Source: Pseudozobellia thermophila
GTDB taxonomy: Bacteria > Bacteroidota > Bacteroidia > Flavobacteriales > Flavobacteriaceae
DNA: 64,000 bases
Assembly: GCF_900141855.1 (NCBI RefSeq)
Contig: NZ_FQYU01000004.1
Coordinates: 124,001 to 188,000 of the forward strand
Direction: 5' to 3'
Part shown: piece by piece, positions 42,513 to 52,598 of the stretch
How the letters are laid out: each line of letters begins with the position of its first letter
Position numbering within the stretch: position 1 is the stretch's first letter
Translations under genes and position numbers: made by a program
Notes under the pieces: model-generated
The model's database searches: none
Seen by the model: the letters and a program-made list of their open reading frames with translations, nothing else
What the model was told of the DNA's origin: nothing

Positions 42513-44285
42513 ATGAAAATAATAAAACTAAAAGTCATTAATTTGGCCATGCTCTTACTTGCCCTAATTCTAAGTATTTCATGCAGCAAAGACACCGATT
42601 TACTCGCTGAGTATGTTATCTCCGACGCGGAACAAGCCCGTTTGACCGGAAGTATTTTGCTGAACGACTCATTTTCCTTTCATGGAGATGATCCTCTGGT
42701 CTTGGATGTGCTGGCCAACGACATCATTCCCGATCCGGACAAGGTAAAGATCATTGAAACGTCCCAGCCTGAAAACGGGGTAGTGATTATCAATGAAGAC
42801 AAAACCTTGACTTATATTCCAAATGACGAAGGCCAAAATTCGGAACCAAACGATGAAGGCACTATCGACAATGGCATAGAAGAAGAAAATCCTGCTGTTG
42901 AAGAATCAGACAGTACAGAAGAACAGGAGGAAAAAACAGTGGATTCCTTTGACTATGTCGTGGAAACCGAACTGGAAGACGGCAGTAAGGAAAAAGACGA
43001 GGCAACCGTAATCATATCGGACAACGATTCTGGGGAACTAAAGGCCTTTCCAACAGCCGAAGGCTACGGCAAATATACCTCTGGTGGTCGGGGAGGAGCC
43101 ATTGTGGAAGTAACTAATTTGAACTGCTCTGGCAAAGGTTCCCTTAAGTGGGCTTTAGAAGATATTAAAGGACCAAGGACTATTGTGTTCCGGGTATCGG
43201 GCGTGATAGAGTGTAATGGGACATTATACGTTCCTACTGGCAACGGGGATGTTACCATCGCAGGTGAAACGGCACCAGGGGAGGGTATTCAGCTACGAAG
43301 AACACACTTATGGATAAAAGAGGACAATGTTATTATTAGATACATAAAGTTTCGGCAAGAATATGGTGCTTGGGATTATAACGACCCTAATGATCCTCTG
43401 TTTCAAAATGCCAATTGTATACGTATTCGCCCAGGAATCAACAACAAGATAGTCAAGAACGTAATTATAGACCATTGTTCATTGGCATGGGGCCCCGACC
43501 AAAACTTAGCTACAACATTGTCTGAAAATATAACAGTTCAAAATAGCTTATTCGGAGAACAACCAAGAAACTTTGTTGTTCAGAGATCAAAATATGTTTC
43601 AATCCTCAATAATGTTATGGCGAAGACATACGCCCGAAATATAATAACAAATGTTCCTTTAAACCATGTTGATTTAGTATTTGAAATGCAGAACAATATT
43701 ATTTATGGTTATCGATATGGCACTAATGTAGAGGACGGTATAGTTTTTAATGTTATCAACAATGCTTATATATCAAGTAACGACTTCCCTCCTGCCGACG
43801 GAGCTATTCAACTTAACAGAATCTATGCTCCTAATGATAATCCTAATCCAAACATAAAGGCATCCGACACCAAATCTTATATAGTTGGAAACATCATACC
43901 ATCCGGAACTAATTTATTAAGAAATGAACCGGGCTGGGAACTATTAAGTGCACCAATAGCAAAGAGTGATTATGCCCCTACCCCTGCAAGCAGTTTGGAA
44001 TCAAAATTATTATCCCATGTTGGTGCAAGCCTTTACAGAGATGCATTGGACACAGAGTTAATCAATAGTTTAGAAAGGAGAATAGGAAGCCCTAATAGTT
44101 CTGGAACATATCCTAGTGTGGCTACTGGAGGTACTTCATACCCCGACACCGATAACGATGGTATAGACGACACTTGGGAGCACAACATCAACGGAACAAT
44201 CGGAGTAGCAGACAACAACGGCGATCACGACGAAGACGGATATACGAATTTAGAGGAATTTTTACACTATTTGTCTAAGGATTAA
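42513..44285 (+). CDS. Surface lipoprotein with pectate-lyase (PL1)-like domain, shorter paralogue
   Basis: A 590-residue lipoprotein (lipobox SISC, C24, followed by SKDTD). It shares the start of the mature protein with the 34291 product (C-x-KD-x-DLL-x-E) but has an Ig/cadherin-like module (VLDVLANDIIPDPDKVKI) and an acidic linker instead of DNRLRE and PKD. The beta-helix shows FPTAEGYGKYTSGGRGG, TNLNCSGKGSLKWAL, VTIAGETAPGEGIQL, IIDHCSLAWGPDQN, and the C-terminus again has calcium-loop repeats (DTDNDGIDDTWE, DHDEDGYTNLEEF). The two paralogues flank the wbpP/wbpA and acetylation genes. Retained DHCS residues suggest catalysis is possible, but this is not shown. Confidence 0.85.
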   Translation: MKIIKLKVINLAMLLLALILSISCSKDTDLLAEYVISDAEQARLTGSILLNDSFSFHGDDPLVLDVLANDIIPDPDKVKIIETSQPENGVVIINEDKTLTYIPNDEGQNSEPNDEGTIDNGIEEENPAVEESDSTEEQEEKTVDSFDYVVETELEDGSKEKDEATVIISDNDSGELKAFPTAEGYGKYTSGGRGGAIVEVTNLNCSGKGSLKWALEDIKGPRTIVFRVSGVIECNGTLYVPTGNGDVTIAGETAPGEGIQLRRTHLWIKEDNVIIRYIKFRQEYGAWDYNDPNDPLFQNANCIRIRPGINNKIVKNVIIDHCSLAWGPDQNLATTLSENITVQNSLFGEQPRNFVVQRSKYVSILNNVMAKTYARNIITNVPLNHVDLVFEMQNNIIYGYRYGTNVEDGIVFNVINNAYISSNDFPPADGAIQLNRIYAPNDNPNPNIKASDTKSYIVGNIIPSGTNLLRNEPGWELLSAPIAKSDYAPTPASSLESKLLSHVGASLYRDALDTELINSLERRIGSPNSSGTYPSVATGGTSYPDTDNDGIDDTWEHNINGTIGVADNNGDHDEDGYTNLEEFLHYLSKD

Positions 44286-44419
44286 ATTTTAATCTAACAA
44301 GTTTTATATGGGAACATAACGTTTTTTGACTTAAACCTTTTTTTAAACACCTTTGTTGTCTTTAAAGAATAAAAATTTGATGATTTTTGGAAAATATTAT
44401 CCAATTTATCTAACAACAT

Positions 44420-45439
44420 ATGTCTCAAAATAAATATTCCTGTCTATTTGATCACAAAATGCCTTTGCTTTCAGTAATTGTCCCAGTTTACAATGTGGAA
44501 GCTTATCTTGCTCGCTGTATTGACAGTATTATCAATCAAACTTATTCCAATTTGGAAATCATACTTATAGATGATGGTTCTACGGATAAAAGTTGGAGTA
44601 TATGCGAAGCTTATGCGAAAAAGGATTCTCGAATAATAACCAAACAGCAATCGAATTCAGGGTCTAGCGTAGCTCGGAACACAGGGTTAGACTTGGCCAC
44701 TGGTGATTATATTGGATTTATTGACAGTGATGATTGGATAGATAGAAATATGTTTCAATTGATGTTATCATTTCTATTAAAAAATAGATTACATGTGGTA
44801 GAGTGTGGAGTAATTGACAGTAAATCTTTCAAATTTTACTTTGATATAAAAAAATCTTCATTTAATCCACTAATCGAGACTCAAGAAGAGGGGATTAAAC
44901 GACTCCTAACTAGTAATAATTTTTCTGTATGGAGAAGAATTTATTCAAAAAAGATTATTCAAGATCTTCGTTTTATACCTGGAAAAATTCATCAAGATGT
45001 TTTTTTTACAATAGATGTCCTTAACAAGACTAAAAGACAAGGCTACATTCCCCTACCTCTTTATATTTATAACAATGAGAATGAAAGTGTTATTAGAAGC
45101 CCATATAACACACAAAAGATGGATGCCAAAGATGCACTTTATTATATTGTAGATCAAACAAAAAAATACGACGACAAAACAAAAGCTATAGCCAAAAAAT
45201 ACCTATTAGAAGGACTTGTAAACCATTACAATCCATTATTTTTCCATCAATATCTGGACAAAGACTATAAACATAGAAACCTACTTAAAAAAGAAATATC
45301 TGAACAGCTCAGTATTAAAGATGGTAATTATTCACTATTTTCCATTTTAGCCAAAATCCTTCCTTGTAAAATTTATGGTTTTATCTTGAAATTTAATGCC
45401 CTTCGAATAAGAATAAAATTAATGCTGTTCAAACGATAA
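44420..45439 (+). CDS. Glycosyltransferase family 2
   Basis: A 339-residue GT-A transferase: LLSVIVPVYNVEAYLARCIDSI, LIDDGSTDKSWSICEAYA, SVARNTGLDLATGDYIGFIDSDDWID (DxD region). The start could also be the Met at 44459, directly before the fold (MPLLSVIVPVYN). The stop overlaps the flippase start as TAATG, so it begins the repeat-unit assembly run Wzx, GT2, GT4, Wzy. A+T-rich. Confidence 0.88.
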   Translation: MSQNKYSCLFDHKMPLLSVIVPVYNVEAYLARCIDSIINQTYSNLEIILIDDGSTDKSWSICEAYAKKDSRIITKQQSNSGSSVARNTGLDLATGDYIGFIDSDDWIDRNMFQLMLSFLLKNRLHVVECGVIDSKSFKFYFDIKKSSFNPLIETQEEGIKRLLTSNNFSVWRRIYSKKIIQDLRFIPGKIHQDVFFTIDVLNKTKRQGYIPLPLYIYNNENESVIRSPYNTQKMDAKDALYYIVDQTKKYDDKTKAIAKKYLLEGLVNHYNPLFFHQYLDKDYKHRNLLKKEISEQLSIKDGNYSLFSILAKILPCKIYGFILKFNALRIRIKLMLFKR

Positions 45440-46977
45440 TGTCACGACTTAAGAATACGATTCAAAACGCAAAGGTTAGCGTTTTTTTTCACGTCCTTTT
45501 TATTTTTACCCAGTTCTTTGCCCGAAAAATTTTTCTTGACAACCTTGGGGACGATTTTATGGGGCTTACCTCTACTCTCCAAAGCTTTTTAAGTTTTTTA
45601 AACCTGGCGGAGCTGGGAATAGGAACGGCCATTGGATTTACCCTCTACAAACCTATTTTTGATCAAAACCATAAAGAAATCAACCATATCATCCGATTTT
45701 TCGGCAACATCTATAAAAAAATTGGATGGGCCATCATTGGTCTGGCACTAATTCTTTCAGCTTTCTTTCCTATAATATTTGAAGATGTAAATATCTCCCT
45801 ACCCCTTATTTACTACGCCTTCTTTACCTTTTTGGCCAGTTCATTGCTAGGCTATTTTTTTAACTACCATATGCTATTGTTCCAGGCCGACCAAAAGGAA
45901 TATATGGTGGCCAAGTACCTTCAAAGCTATAACATCTCGAAAATTGTCCTACAAATTGTTCTTGTATTCTATTTTCAAAGCTTTATCGCCTGGGTGTCAC
46001 TTGAACTATTAAGTTCCATCTTGTTTACCATCTCCTTACGCAAGAAAACGACCAAACAATACCCTTGGCTGTCACTATCCTTAAAAAATGGGAAAAAGAG
46101 CAAGGATTTTAAATCCTATCCCGAACTCATCAAAAAAATAAAACAGATCAGCCTGCACAAATTGGGCACTTTTGTTTCCAATGGTACCGACAATATTTTA
46201 ATATTTTCCTTTATCAATGTAGAAACCGTGGCCTTTTTTGGCAATTACCAATTGATTATCGTCAACTTTGCCACCCTATTGAACAAATTCTTTTCGGGGA
46301 CCAATGCCAGTGTCGGCAATTTGGTAGCTGAAAAAAATGAAGCTTCGATCAAACAGGTCTTTTGGGAGTTGATGTCCTTTCGCTTTTTCATAGCCGGGAT
46401 AGTAAGCATTGGCATTATTACCCTCGTGGATCCATTTATTGTATTATGGCTTGGTGAAAAATATATTCTTTCGGAAACCACCGTGGCGCTTTTTGCCCTA
46501 AACTTCTTCATGTTACAGGTCAGGCAACCCGTGGATGTGTTTAAACAGGCCTATGGACTTTACTCCGATACCTGGGCCCCAATTGCTCAAAGCGTAATTA
46601 ACCTTTCCGTTTCAATGCTTTTAGTAACTAAATTCGGGCTGACAGGTATATTATTGGGTACTAGTTGTAGCCTTATATTAATTATTATGTTGTGGCGACC
46701 TTTTTTTCTGTTTACCCGGGCTTTTCATTGGCCTTTTTACCATTATATCTATGGTTTTTTAAAACTTTCCTTCACGTTTGCACCTGTGTATTTAGGTATT
46801 CGGTATATCACCAAAACCTATTTGGTGTCAAAAACGGAAAATATATATGATTTCATTTTCTTTACATCATATGTCTCGATAATTACCATTGCTCTATATG
46901 GTGGAATTTTATATTTAAGTGACCGTTATTTCAGGGATTTAATCAAACGCCTTACAAATGGTCTAAAAAATAAATAA
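45439..46977 (+). CDS. wzx: Wzx-type polysaccharide repeat-unit flippase
   Basis: A 512-residue multi-pass protein of the MATE/MVF polysaccharide-transport type with about 12-14 hydrophobic segments and the usual N-terminus (ARKIFLDNLGDDFMGLTSTLQSFLSFLNLAELGIGTAI). It should flip undecaprenyl-linked repeat units for Wzy polymerisation. Its ATG overlaps the GT2 stop. Confidence 0.88.
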   Translation: MSRLKNTIQNAKVSVFFHVLFIFTQFFARKIFLDNLGDDFMGLTSTLQSFLSFLNLAELGIGTAIGFTLYKPIFDQNHKEINHIIRFFGNIYKKIGWAIIGLALILSAFFPIIFEDVNISLPLIYYAFFTFLASSLLGYFFNYHMLLFQADQKEYMVAKYLQSYNISKIVLQIVLVFYFQSFIAWVSLELLSSILFTISLRKKTTKQYPWLSLSLKNGKKSKDFKSYPELIKKIKQISLHKLGTFVSNGTDNILIFSFINVETVAFFGNYQLIIVNFATLLNKFFSGTNASVGNLVAEKNEASIKQVFWELMSFRFFIAGIVSIGIITLVDPFIVLWLGEKYILSETTVALFALNFFMLQVRQPVDVFKQAYGLYSDTWAPIAQSVINLSVSMLLVTKFGLTGILLGTSCSLILIIMLWRPFFLFTRAFHWPFYHYIYGFLKLSFTFAPVYLGIRYITKTYLVSKTENIYDFIFFTSYVSIITIALYGGILYLSDRYFRDLIKRLTNGLKNK

Positions 46978-47161
46978 TTGTTTTTCGTTTAGGAGAAGTA
47001 CTTTATTGAAGATTTATCAAATTGGACCGACCAAATAGGAATTTAAACCGATAATTAATCCAATGCATTTGAAATAGCTTATTTTCGTCCTTATAAATTA
47101 TAATAACAAACCCAAGAACCGGAACATTTTTCGGCAGCCCTCTTCATTTAAAATTTAGCCT

Positions 47162-48064
47162 ATGTTTAGCATACTCACCCCTACTCACAACAGAGCAAAT
47201 GTCATAGAGCGAGTATACAATTCACTAAAGCATCAGACCTATAAGGACTTTGAATGGATCATCATTGATGATGCCAGTATTGACAATACTGAGGAAATCG
47301 TTAATAAGTGGCAAGCAGCTGAAAAAAACTTTAATATCATATACCACAAATTACCTCAAAATTTAGGAAAAGCCCCCGTAGTAAATTTCGGAATAGATTT
47401 GTGTAGTCGACCAATTACCATTATTGCTGATGATGATGACACTTTTGTCTCGAGCACCTTGGAAGACCTGAAATTAATTTGGAATACGATTGACAAAACC
47501 GAAAATAGTGAACAAATAGCAGCGGTATGGACCCTAGTACAAGACGAGCGGGGAAAGATTATCGGCGAAAAATTCCCGGCCGACTTTTGGCAAGTAAATT
47601 TCCAACAAAGAGTTTTAGATAGAAATAGACCTCCAATAGGTGAAAAATGGCATAGTTGGAGAACCAATGTTCTAAAAACCTACAAAATGTATAACAATGA
47701 AAATTCCTTTGTCAGCGAAGGAGCTACATGGAATAGGATAAATAAAGATTACGATTTTCTATGTGTAAACTTAGTGCATCGTATTTATTGGTATTCTGAA
47801 AATGGATTAATTCATAAAAAAAAATCACGCTTGAGTATTGAAAAGAATCAATACTATACTTCTTATTTTCAACTAAAAGACCTATCAGTGTTGACTATAC
47901 TAAAATATTCTTTCTACAGGGGTATAGCCTTTAATTTTGTAAAAGCCTTTTACTTTTACCGTGACAAAACACATAGTCTAAAATGGTCATTGTTTTTAGC
48001 TTCTATAGTTGCTTTTTTTGTTGTTCTTCCTCAAAAAGTACTTTATAGATTAACCAATGCGTAA
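47162..48064 (+). CDS. Glycosyltransferase family 2
   Basis: A 300-residue GT-A transferase: FSILTPTHNRANVIERVYNSL, EWIIIDDASIDNTEEIV, TIIADDDDTFVSSTLEDL. The C-terminus is hydrophobic (LFLASIVAFFVVLPQKVLY) and may tether it to the membrane. A 184-base gap precedes it. The acceptor and sugar are unknown. Confidence 0.85.
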   Translation: MFSILTPTHNRANVIERVYNSLKHQTYKDFEWIIIDDASIDNTEEIVNKWQAAEKNFNIIYHKLPQNLGKAPVVNFGIDLCSRPITIIADDDDTFVSSTLEDLKLIWNTIDKTENSEQIAAVWTLVQDERGKIIGEKFPADFWQVNFQQRVLDRNRPPIGEKWHSWRTNVLKTYKMYNNENSFVSEGATWNRINKDYDFLCVNLVHRIYWYSENGLIHKKKSRLSIEKNQYYTSYFQLKDLSVLTILKYSFYRGIAFNFVKAFYFYRDKTHSLKWSLFLASIVAFFVVLPQKVLYRLTNA

Positions 48065-48170
48065 ACATTCGATAATCTAAAAAAATAACCCGGTTAATAT
48101 ATAGGAGAAAACTACTCTTTTAATAAATAATCAATCTTTTTATAATAATTTTAAAGCTCTCAATTAAACC

Positions 48171-49268
48171 ATGAAACGTAAAAAAATTGCATTTGTAATT
48201 TATAATTTAGAATCAGGTGGTGCCGAGAGAGTTATAACTGAATTAGCAAATAATTTTGTTAATAATTTTGAGGTTTTTATCATTACTTTAGTTAAAACCG
48301 ACCCCTTTTACGAATTAAATCCAAATGTAAACCTGTTGTATTGTTCAGAAAAGGTAAAAAAACATACAAACCCCATCAAATCAATCATTGATGGTATGTC
48401 AAGGGTTAGCACCCTTAGCAAAATTATCAAAAGAAATAAAATTCAATTGGTTATTGGATTTATGACCACCTCCAACATCTATGCTATTTGGGCATCTAAA
48501 TTATGCCATATACCCTGCATTATTAGTGAAAGAGCCAACCATAGTATATACAAATTACCAAAGTTACAAACATTTGTCAGAGATATAAGCTATAAACTAT
48601 GCAACTATTTAGTGGTGCAAACAGATGCCAACAGGCAATTTTACTCATCAAAGCTTTCCCCCTCAAAAATTATAGTAATTCCCAACCCTATCGCGACTGC
48701 CCTTACTAACAAAAGAAATCTGCAGCTCAATAAGCCAAAGGATAATATTATTCTTAATGTGGGAAGCTTTAAAAAGGGGAAGGCGCAGGAGCTTTTAATA
48801 TCAGCCTTTTCCAATATTAAAAAAGAGGGGTGGAAAATTGTTTTTGTGGGAGACGGCCCCACTAAACAGAAAAATTTAGACCTCACAAAAGAACTCAACT
48901 TAGAAAACAGGATAAGTTTTGTTGGAAAACAACAGAATGTTCACGAATTTTACAATAGAGCCTCATTATTCGTTTTTACCTCGGAACATGAAGGATTCCC
49001 CAATGCACTTTTAGAAGCCTTATATTTTGGAATCCCCACCATCTCCACCAACTGCGAACACGGTCCTTCAGAACTAATTGTAAATCAAAAAAACGGCTTT
49101 TTAATCCCCGTAGGAGACCAAGATATGTTAGAGCAAAAAATGGTCGAGTTAATGGAAAACGAAACATTACAATATAAATTTAAGGAAAACGCTATGAAAT
49201 CTACAGAAAGTTACCAACTTGATTTTATTGCCAATATATGGCGAAATTATATTGAAAAACTGGTATAA
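48171..49268 (+). CDS. Glycosyltransferase family 4-like
   Basis: A 365-residue GT-B transferase: AFVIYNLESGGAERVITELA, ILNVGSFKKGKAQELLISAF, VGDGPTKQKN, FTSEHEGFPNALLEALYFG. It lies 4 bases before the Wzy gene, and both are strongly A+T-rich. It probably adds an internal sugar of the repeat. Confidence 0.88.
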   Translation: MKRKKIAFVIYNLESGGAERVITELANNFVNNFEVFIITLVKTDPFYELNPNVNLLYCSEKVKKHTNPIKSIIDGMSRVSTLSKIIKRNKIQLVIGFMTTSNIYAIWASKLCHIPCIISERANHSIYKLPKLQTFVRDISYKLCNYLVVQTDANRQFYSSKLSPSKIIVIPNPIATALTNKRNLQLNKPKDNIILNVGSFKKGKAQELLISAFSNIKKEGWKIVFVGDGPTKQKNLDLTKELNLENRISFVGKQQNVHEFYNRASLFVFTSEHEGFPNALLEALYFGIPTISTNCEHGPSELIVNQKNGFLIPVGDQDMLEQKMVELMENETLQYKFKENAMKSTESYQLDFIANIWRNYIEKLV

Positions 49269-49272
49269 CCCC

Positions 49273-50427
49273 ATGATGGAAGGACACTTATCCCCATATA
49301 ACAAAATACTAAAGTATAGCACATTAGCTCTTATTATACTAAATATACCTGGATTCGTACTGAAATACATGAACCCTGTGTTATCTTCTGTATTAAGCTA
49401 TCTCTCATTCGGACTTTTGATTTTGTTCTTTATAACTAACAAAAGAGGCAATATTAATAAATGGCTTATTATCATTGGAGTGACATACTTTATTTTTGGA
49501 AGTCTATCTGGTCAATCTTATATACCTCCACTAATGGTTTTTCTAGTCTTTTGGATTAAGTACTTTATCATTATAATTTGTGGAAATGAACTAGCCAAGA
49601 GGACATCTACAAAAGAATTAACCCTATTTTTACTAATAGGAGCATTGAGCATTATTCTACAAATTTTCTTGTTTAACAATCCTTTAAAAGACTACGGGAG
49701 ATACAGCGGGTTCTATTTAAATCCTAACTCTGGGGGATTTATCTGTATTTTAGGCTACGCTCTTAGCTATTCGATTAAAAACAAAAAATTTAGATTTTTC
49801 GCACAATGGACTTTTACCTTAATGGGGCTTCTTACATTTTCTAGAACCTTCATCCTTTTATGGGTAATAATTAATTTAGTTTCGATTAAAATCTCAATTA
49901 ATAACGTTAATAAATTGCTCTTAGGTGTAGGCCTATTATTTACCCTATTTGCCTACAATTCATTTTTACCCGTAAAAAATGTAAGGCTCACCCAACTTAC
50001 AGCTACTCTTAGTGGTGATGCGAATGCCGCAAAAGACTTAAATGAAGGGTCTAGGCTTGAAACTTGGGGCCATTTCTATGACTTTATTCTAGAAAAGCCT
50101 GTTTTTGGTCATGGTTTTGAGTCTTTCGGAGGAGGTGGATTAGGAGGTTTTTTAGGTGTACACAATACTTATCTAAAAGTTTTGGGAGAAGCTGGAATTA
50201 TTCCGTTTTTTCTCTTGATTTTCTATTTTATTTACCTAATAAAACGCAGCTATAAAGATTTTTATAAAGCTCCCCATCTTTTTTTCATGTCAATCTGTCT
50301 TGCTAGCCTTCTTGCAACTAATCATAATTTTTTTACCGATGGTTATTTGATATTTATGGCATTATGGATATATACTGCAATAAATTCTGAAGTAAAAAAA
50401 CTAATTCTAATTGACAAAAAAACTTGA
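49273..50427 (+). CDS. wzy: Wzy-type O-antigen/exopolysaccharide polymerase
   Basis: About 384 residues from the Met at 49273 (MMEGHLSPYNK); a longer frame to 49219 would overlap the preceding GT4 gene. Ten or more membrane segments surround a large periplasmic loop, with RYSGFYLNPNSGGFICILGYAL, TFSRTFILLW, and EGSRLETWGHFYDFILEKPVFGHG...GVHNTYLKVLGEAG, a common O-antigen ligase/polymerase (Wzy_C) pattern with conserved Arg, Gly and the HNTYL segment. It should polymerise repeat units in the periplasm. Confidence 0.85.
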   Translation: MMEGHLSPYNKILKYSTLALIILNIPGFVLKYMNPVLSSVLSYLSFGLLILFFITNKRGNINKWLIIIGVTYFIFGSLSGQSYIPPLMVFLVFWIKYFIIIICGNELAKRTSTKELTLFLLIGALSIILQIFLFNNPLKDYGRYSGFYLNPNSGGFICILGYALSYSIKNKKFRFFAQWTFTLMGLLTFSRTFILLWVIINLVSIKISINNVNKLLLGVGLLFTLFAYNSFLPVKNVRLTQLTATLSGDANAAKDLNEGSRLETWGHFYDFILEKPVFGHGFESFGGGGLGGFLGVHNTYLKVLGEAGIIPFFLLIFYFIYLIKRSYKDFYKAPHLFFMSICLASLLATNHNFFTDGYLIFMALWIYTAINSEVKKLILIDKKT

Positions 50428-50650
50428 CCAATGAAAATCTATTTGATTTCCGATTTTTTGCCAATATAGACACTAATGGGCAATGGATCTTCGATAAGAA
50501 CTATTTTTTTCCGTAGAATCCGCCTATTACAATACTCAATATACCAGAAAAAATATAATTACCTTACACAATAGACCTTGCGTTTTAAGGTTACTAGTTA
50601 TTAAATCTAAACTTTAGCCTCCTATTAAAATTTAATTTATACAATAAACG

Positions 50651-52507
50651 ATGTGCGGAATCTACGGTACCACCATACCTTATAAGGAAGAACAAATTCG
50701 TCAAAAATTGGAAATCACTTCCTTTAGAGGACCTGATCAAATGAGGTGGGAAACATTCCCCTATAGAGAAGGGTGTTTAACTTTTGGTCACAATAGGTTG
50801 TCAATTATCGACCTTGATTCAAGGTCTGACCAGCCCATGACTTACACTGATAGAATTCATATTGTTTTTAATGGTGAAATATACAATTACAAAACGCTTA
50901 GAAGTGATTTGCAAAAAAAGGGATATACCTTTACCACCGAAAGCGACACCGAAGTTATTTGTGCTACGTATATAGAGTATGGCGAAAATTGTGCCACACA
51001 GTTAAACGGTATGTTTGCCTTTGTAATTTATGACGTCTCTAAGAATATCCTTTATGGGGCAAAGGACCGGCTAGGACAAAAACCTTTTTATTATTACCTC
51101 AATGGCAACCAATTTGAATTTGCCAGTCAAATTTCATCCATTCAGTTGTTTAATAACAACCTGAGTATTTCCCAAAAATCAATTCAAGAGTATCTTACAT
51201 GGAATTCGATTCCCTCTCCTAACTCCATTTTTAATGAAATAAAAAAATTGGAAGATGGCCATTCCTTTACTTTTAATTTAGCAAACTCAGATTTTCAAAC
51301 ACGTCAATATTGGGATATTGATTATGCCAACAAATTTCAATTTAAGGGCGATTTTCAAGAAGCTAAAACCGAACTAGAGAAACTATTAAAAGATGCTGTG
51401 GGAATTCGATTGGTTGCCGATGTTCCTGTCGGTGTTTTTCTTTCAGGAGGGGTTGATTCTTCTTTGATTACAGCTATGGCTTCAAAAGTTAGTGGGGAAA
51501 AGGTAAAAACTTTTTCAGTTTCATTTAACGAAAAAGACTTTGATGAAAGCAGCTATGCCCGTCAAGTAGCCGATCATTTAAAAACAGACCACCACGTTAT
51601 AAAATGTGATTATAAGGAAGGTATCGACCTCATAGACACCTTTAGCGACTATTACGACGAACCTTTTGCAGACTCTTCTGCCCTACCATCAATGCTGCTC
51701 TCTAAACACACGAAAAAACAGGTTACCGTTGCGCTTTCAGGTGATGGAGGTGACGAGAGCTTCCTTGGCTACCAGCGTTATCAGTGGGTAAGGTCAAACA
51801 AAAAAATTTACAATATTCCTTCTTTTGCAAGAAAGTTAGCAGTTGGTATTCTAGACCATATTCCCCACAAGAGTAACCGTCTTAATGTTTTATCCCCTTA
51901 CCTTAAACTAAAAAATATCGAAGAGGCATACCTCAAGTCTATGACCAATAGCAACGCTTCTTGGATGAAAGAGACTTATGATACAAAAAATATAGAAGAA
52001 TTAAAATACCTCTTTCATTCCAATAAAAATATTTACGAAAGGGTTTCCGACTTTGATTTAAAAACATATTTGACATGGGATATTAATACAAAAGTAGATC
52101 GGGCCAGTATGGCCTATTCCCTAGAAACCCGATCACCTCTCTTGGATTACAGGGTCGTAGAATTTGCCCAGTCCCTCCCTACTGATTTCAAACTTTATGG
52201 AAACAATCAAAAACGAATATTAAAAGAGGTTTTATATTCCCACGTTCCCGAGCATATTTTTAAAAGGCCCAAATCAGGATTTAGTGTGCCTTTAAGTGTA
52301 TGGTTTAAAAACGAATTAAAAGACTATGTTCTTGCTGAATTATCTTATGCCAGTCTAACAGAAATATCTTGTATAAACGCCAAGGAAGTGAAGAACTTAA
52401 TTGACCAACACATGAGTGGTAAATGGAATCACTATTCAATGATTTGGAAGTTATTAGTCTTAAAACAATGGTTATCCAAAAATGGTAATGGCTATTCGAT
52501 AGTATAA
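50651..52507 (+). CDS. Asparagine synthetase B-type glutamine amidotransferase
   Basis: A 618-residue two-domain AsnB-family enzyme. Cys2 (MCGIYG) is the glutaminase nucleophile; RGPDQ, NHxRLSIID and FNGEIYNYK form the amidotransferase side; the synthetase side has FLSGGVDSSLI (PP-loop at 265-270) and LSGDGGDESFLGYQRY. In polysaccharide clusters such proteins (WbpS-type) often amidate uronic acids. Here the GalNAcA/GalA made by other genes is the likely substrate; free Asn synthesis is the alternative. Confidence 0.9.
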   Translation: MCGIYGTTIPYKEEQIRQKLEITSFRGPDQMRWETFPYREGCLTFGHNRLSIIDLDSRSDQPMTYTDRIHIVFNGEIYNYKTLRSDLQKKGYTFTTESDTEVICATYIEYGENCATQLNGMFAFVIYDVSKNILYGAKDRLGQKPFYYYLNGNQFEFASQISSIQLFNNNLSISQKSIQEYLTWNSIPSPNSIFNEIKKLEDGHSFTFNLANSDFQTRQYWDIDYANKFQFKGDFQEAKTELEKLLKDAVGIRLVADVPVGVFLSGGVDSSLITAMASKVSGEKVKTFSVSFNEKDFDESSYARQVADHLKTDHHVIKCDYKEGIDLIDTFSDYYDEPFADSSALPSMLLSKHTKKQVTVALSGDGGDESFLGYQRYQWVRSNKKIYNIPSFARKLAVGILDHIPHKSNRLNVLSPYLKLKNIEEAYLKSMTNSNASWMKETYDTKNIEELKYLFHSNKNIYERVSDFDLKTYLTWDINTKVDRASMAYSLETRSPLLDYRVVEFAQSLPTDFKLYGNNQKRILKEVLYSHVPEHIFKRPKSGFSVPLSVWFKNELKDYVLAELSYASLTEISCINAKEVKNLIDQHMSGKWNHYSMIWKLLVLKQWLSKNGNGYSIV

Positions 52508-52598
52508 AGCTAAATTATAAAAAATACACGCTACTGGAAATCAAAGAAGCGATAACCTTGATTAACATCTAAGCGTTAATAAATATTTACATGACCCT

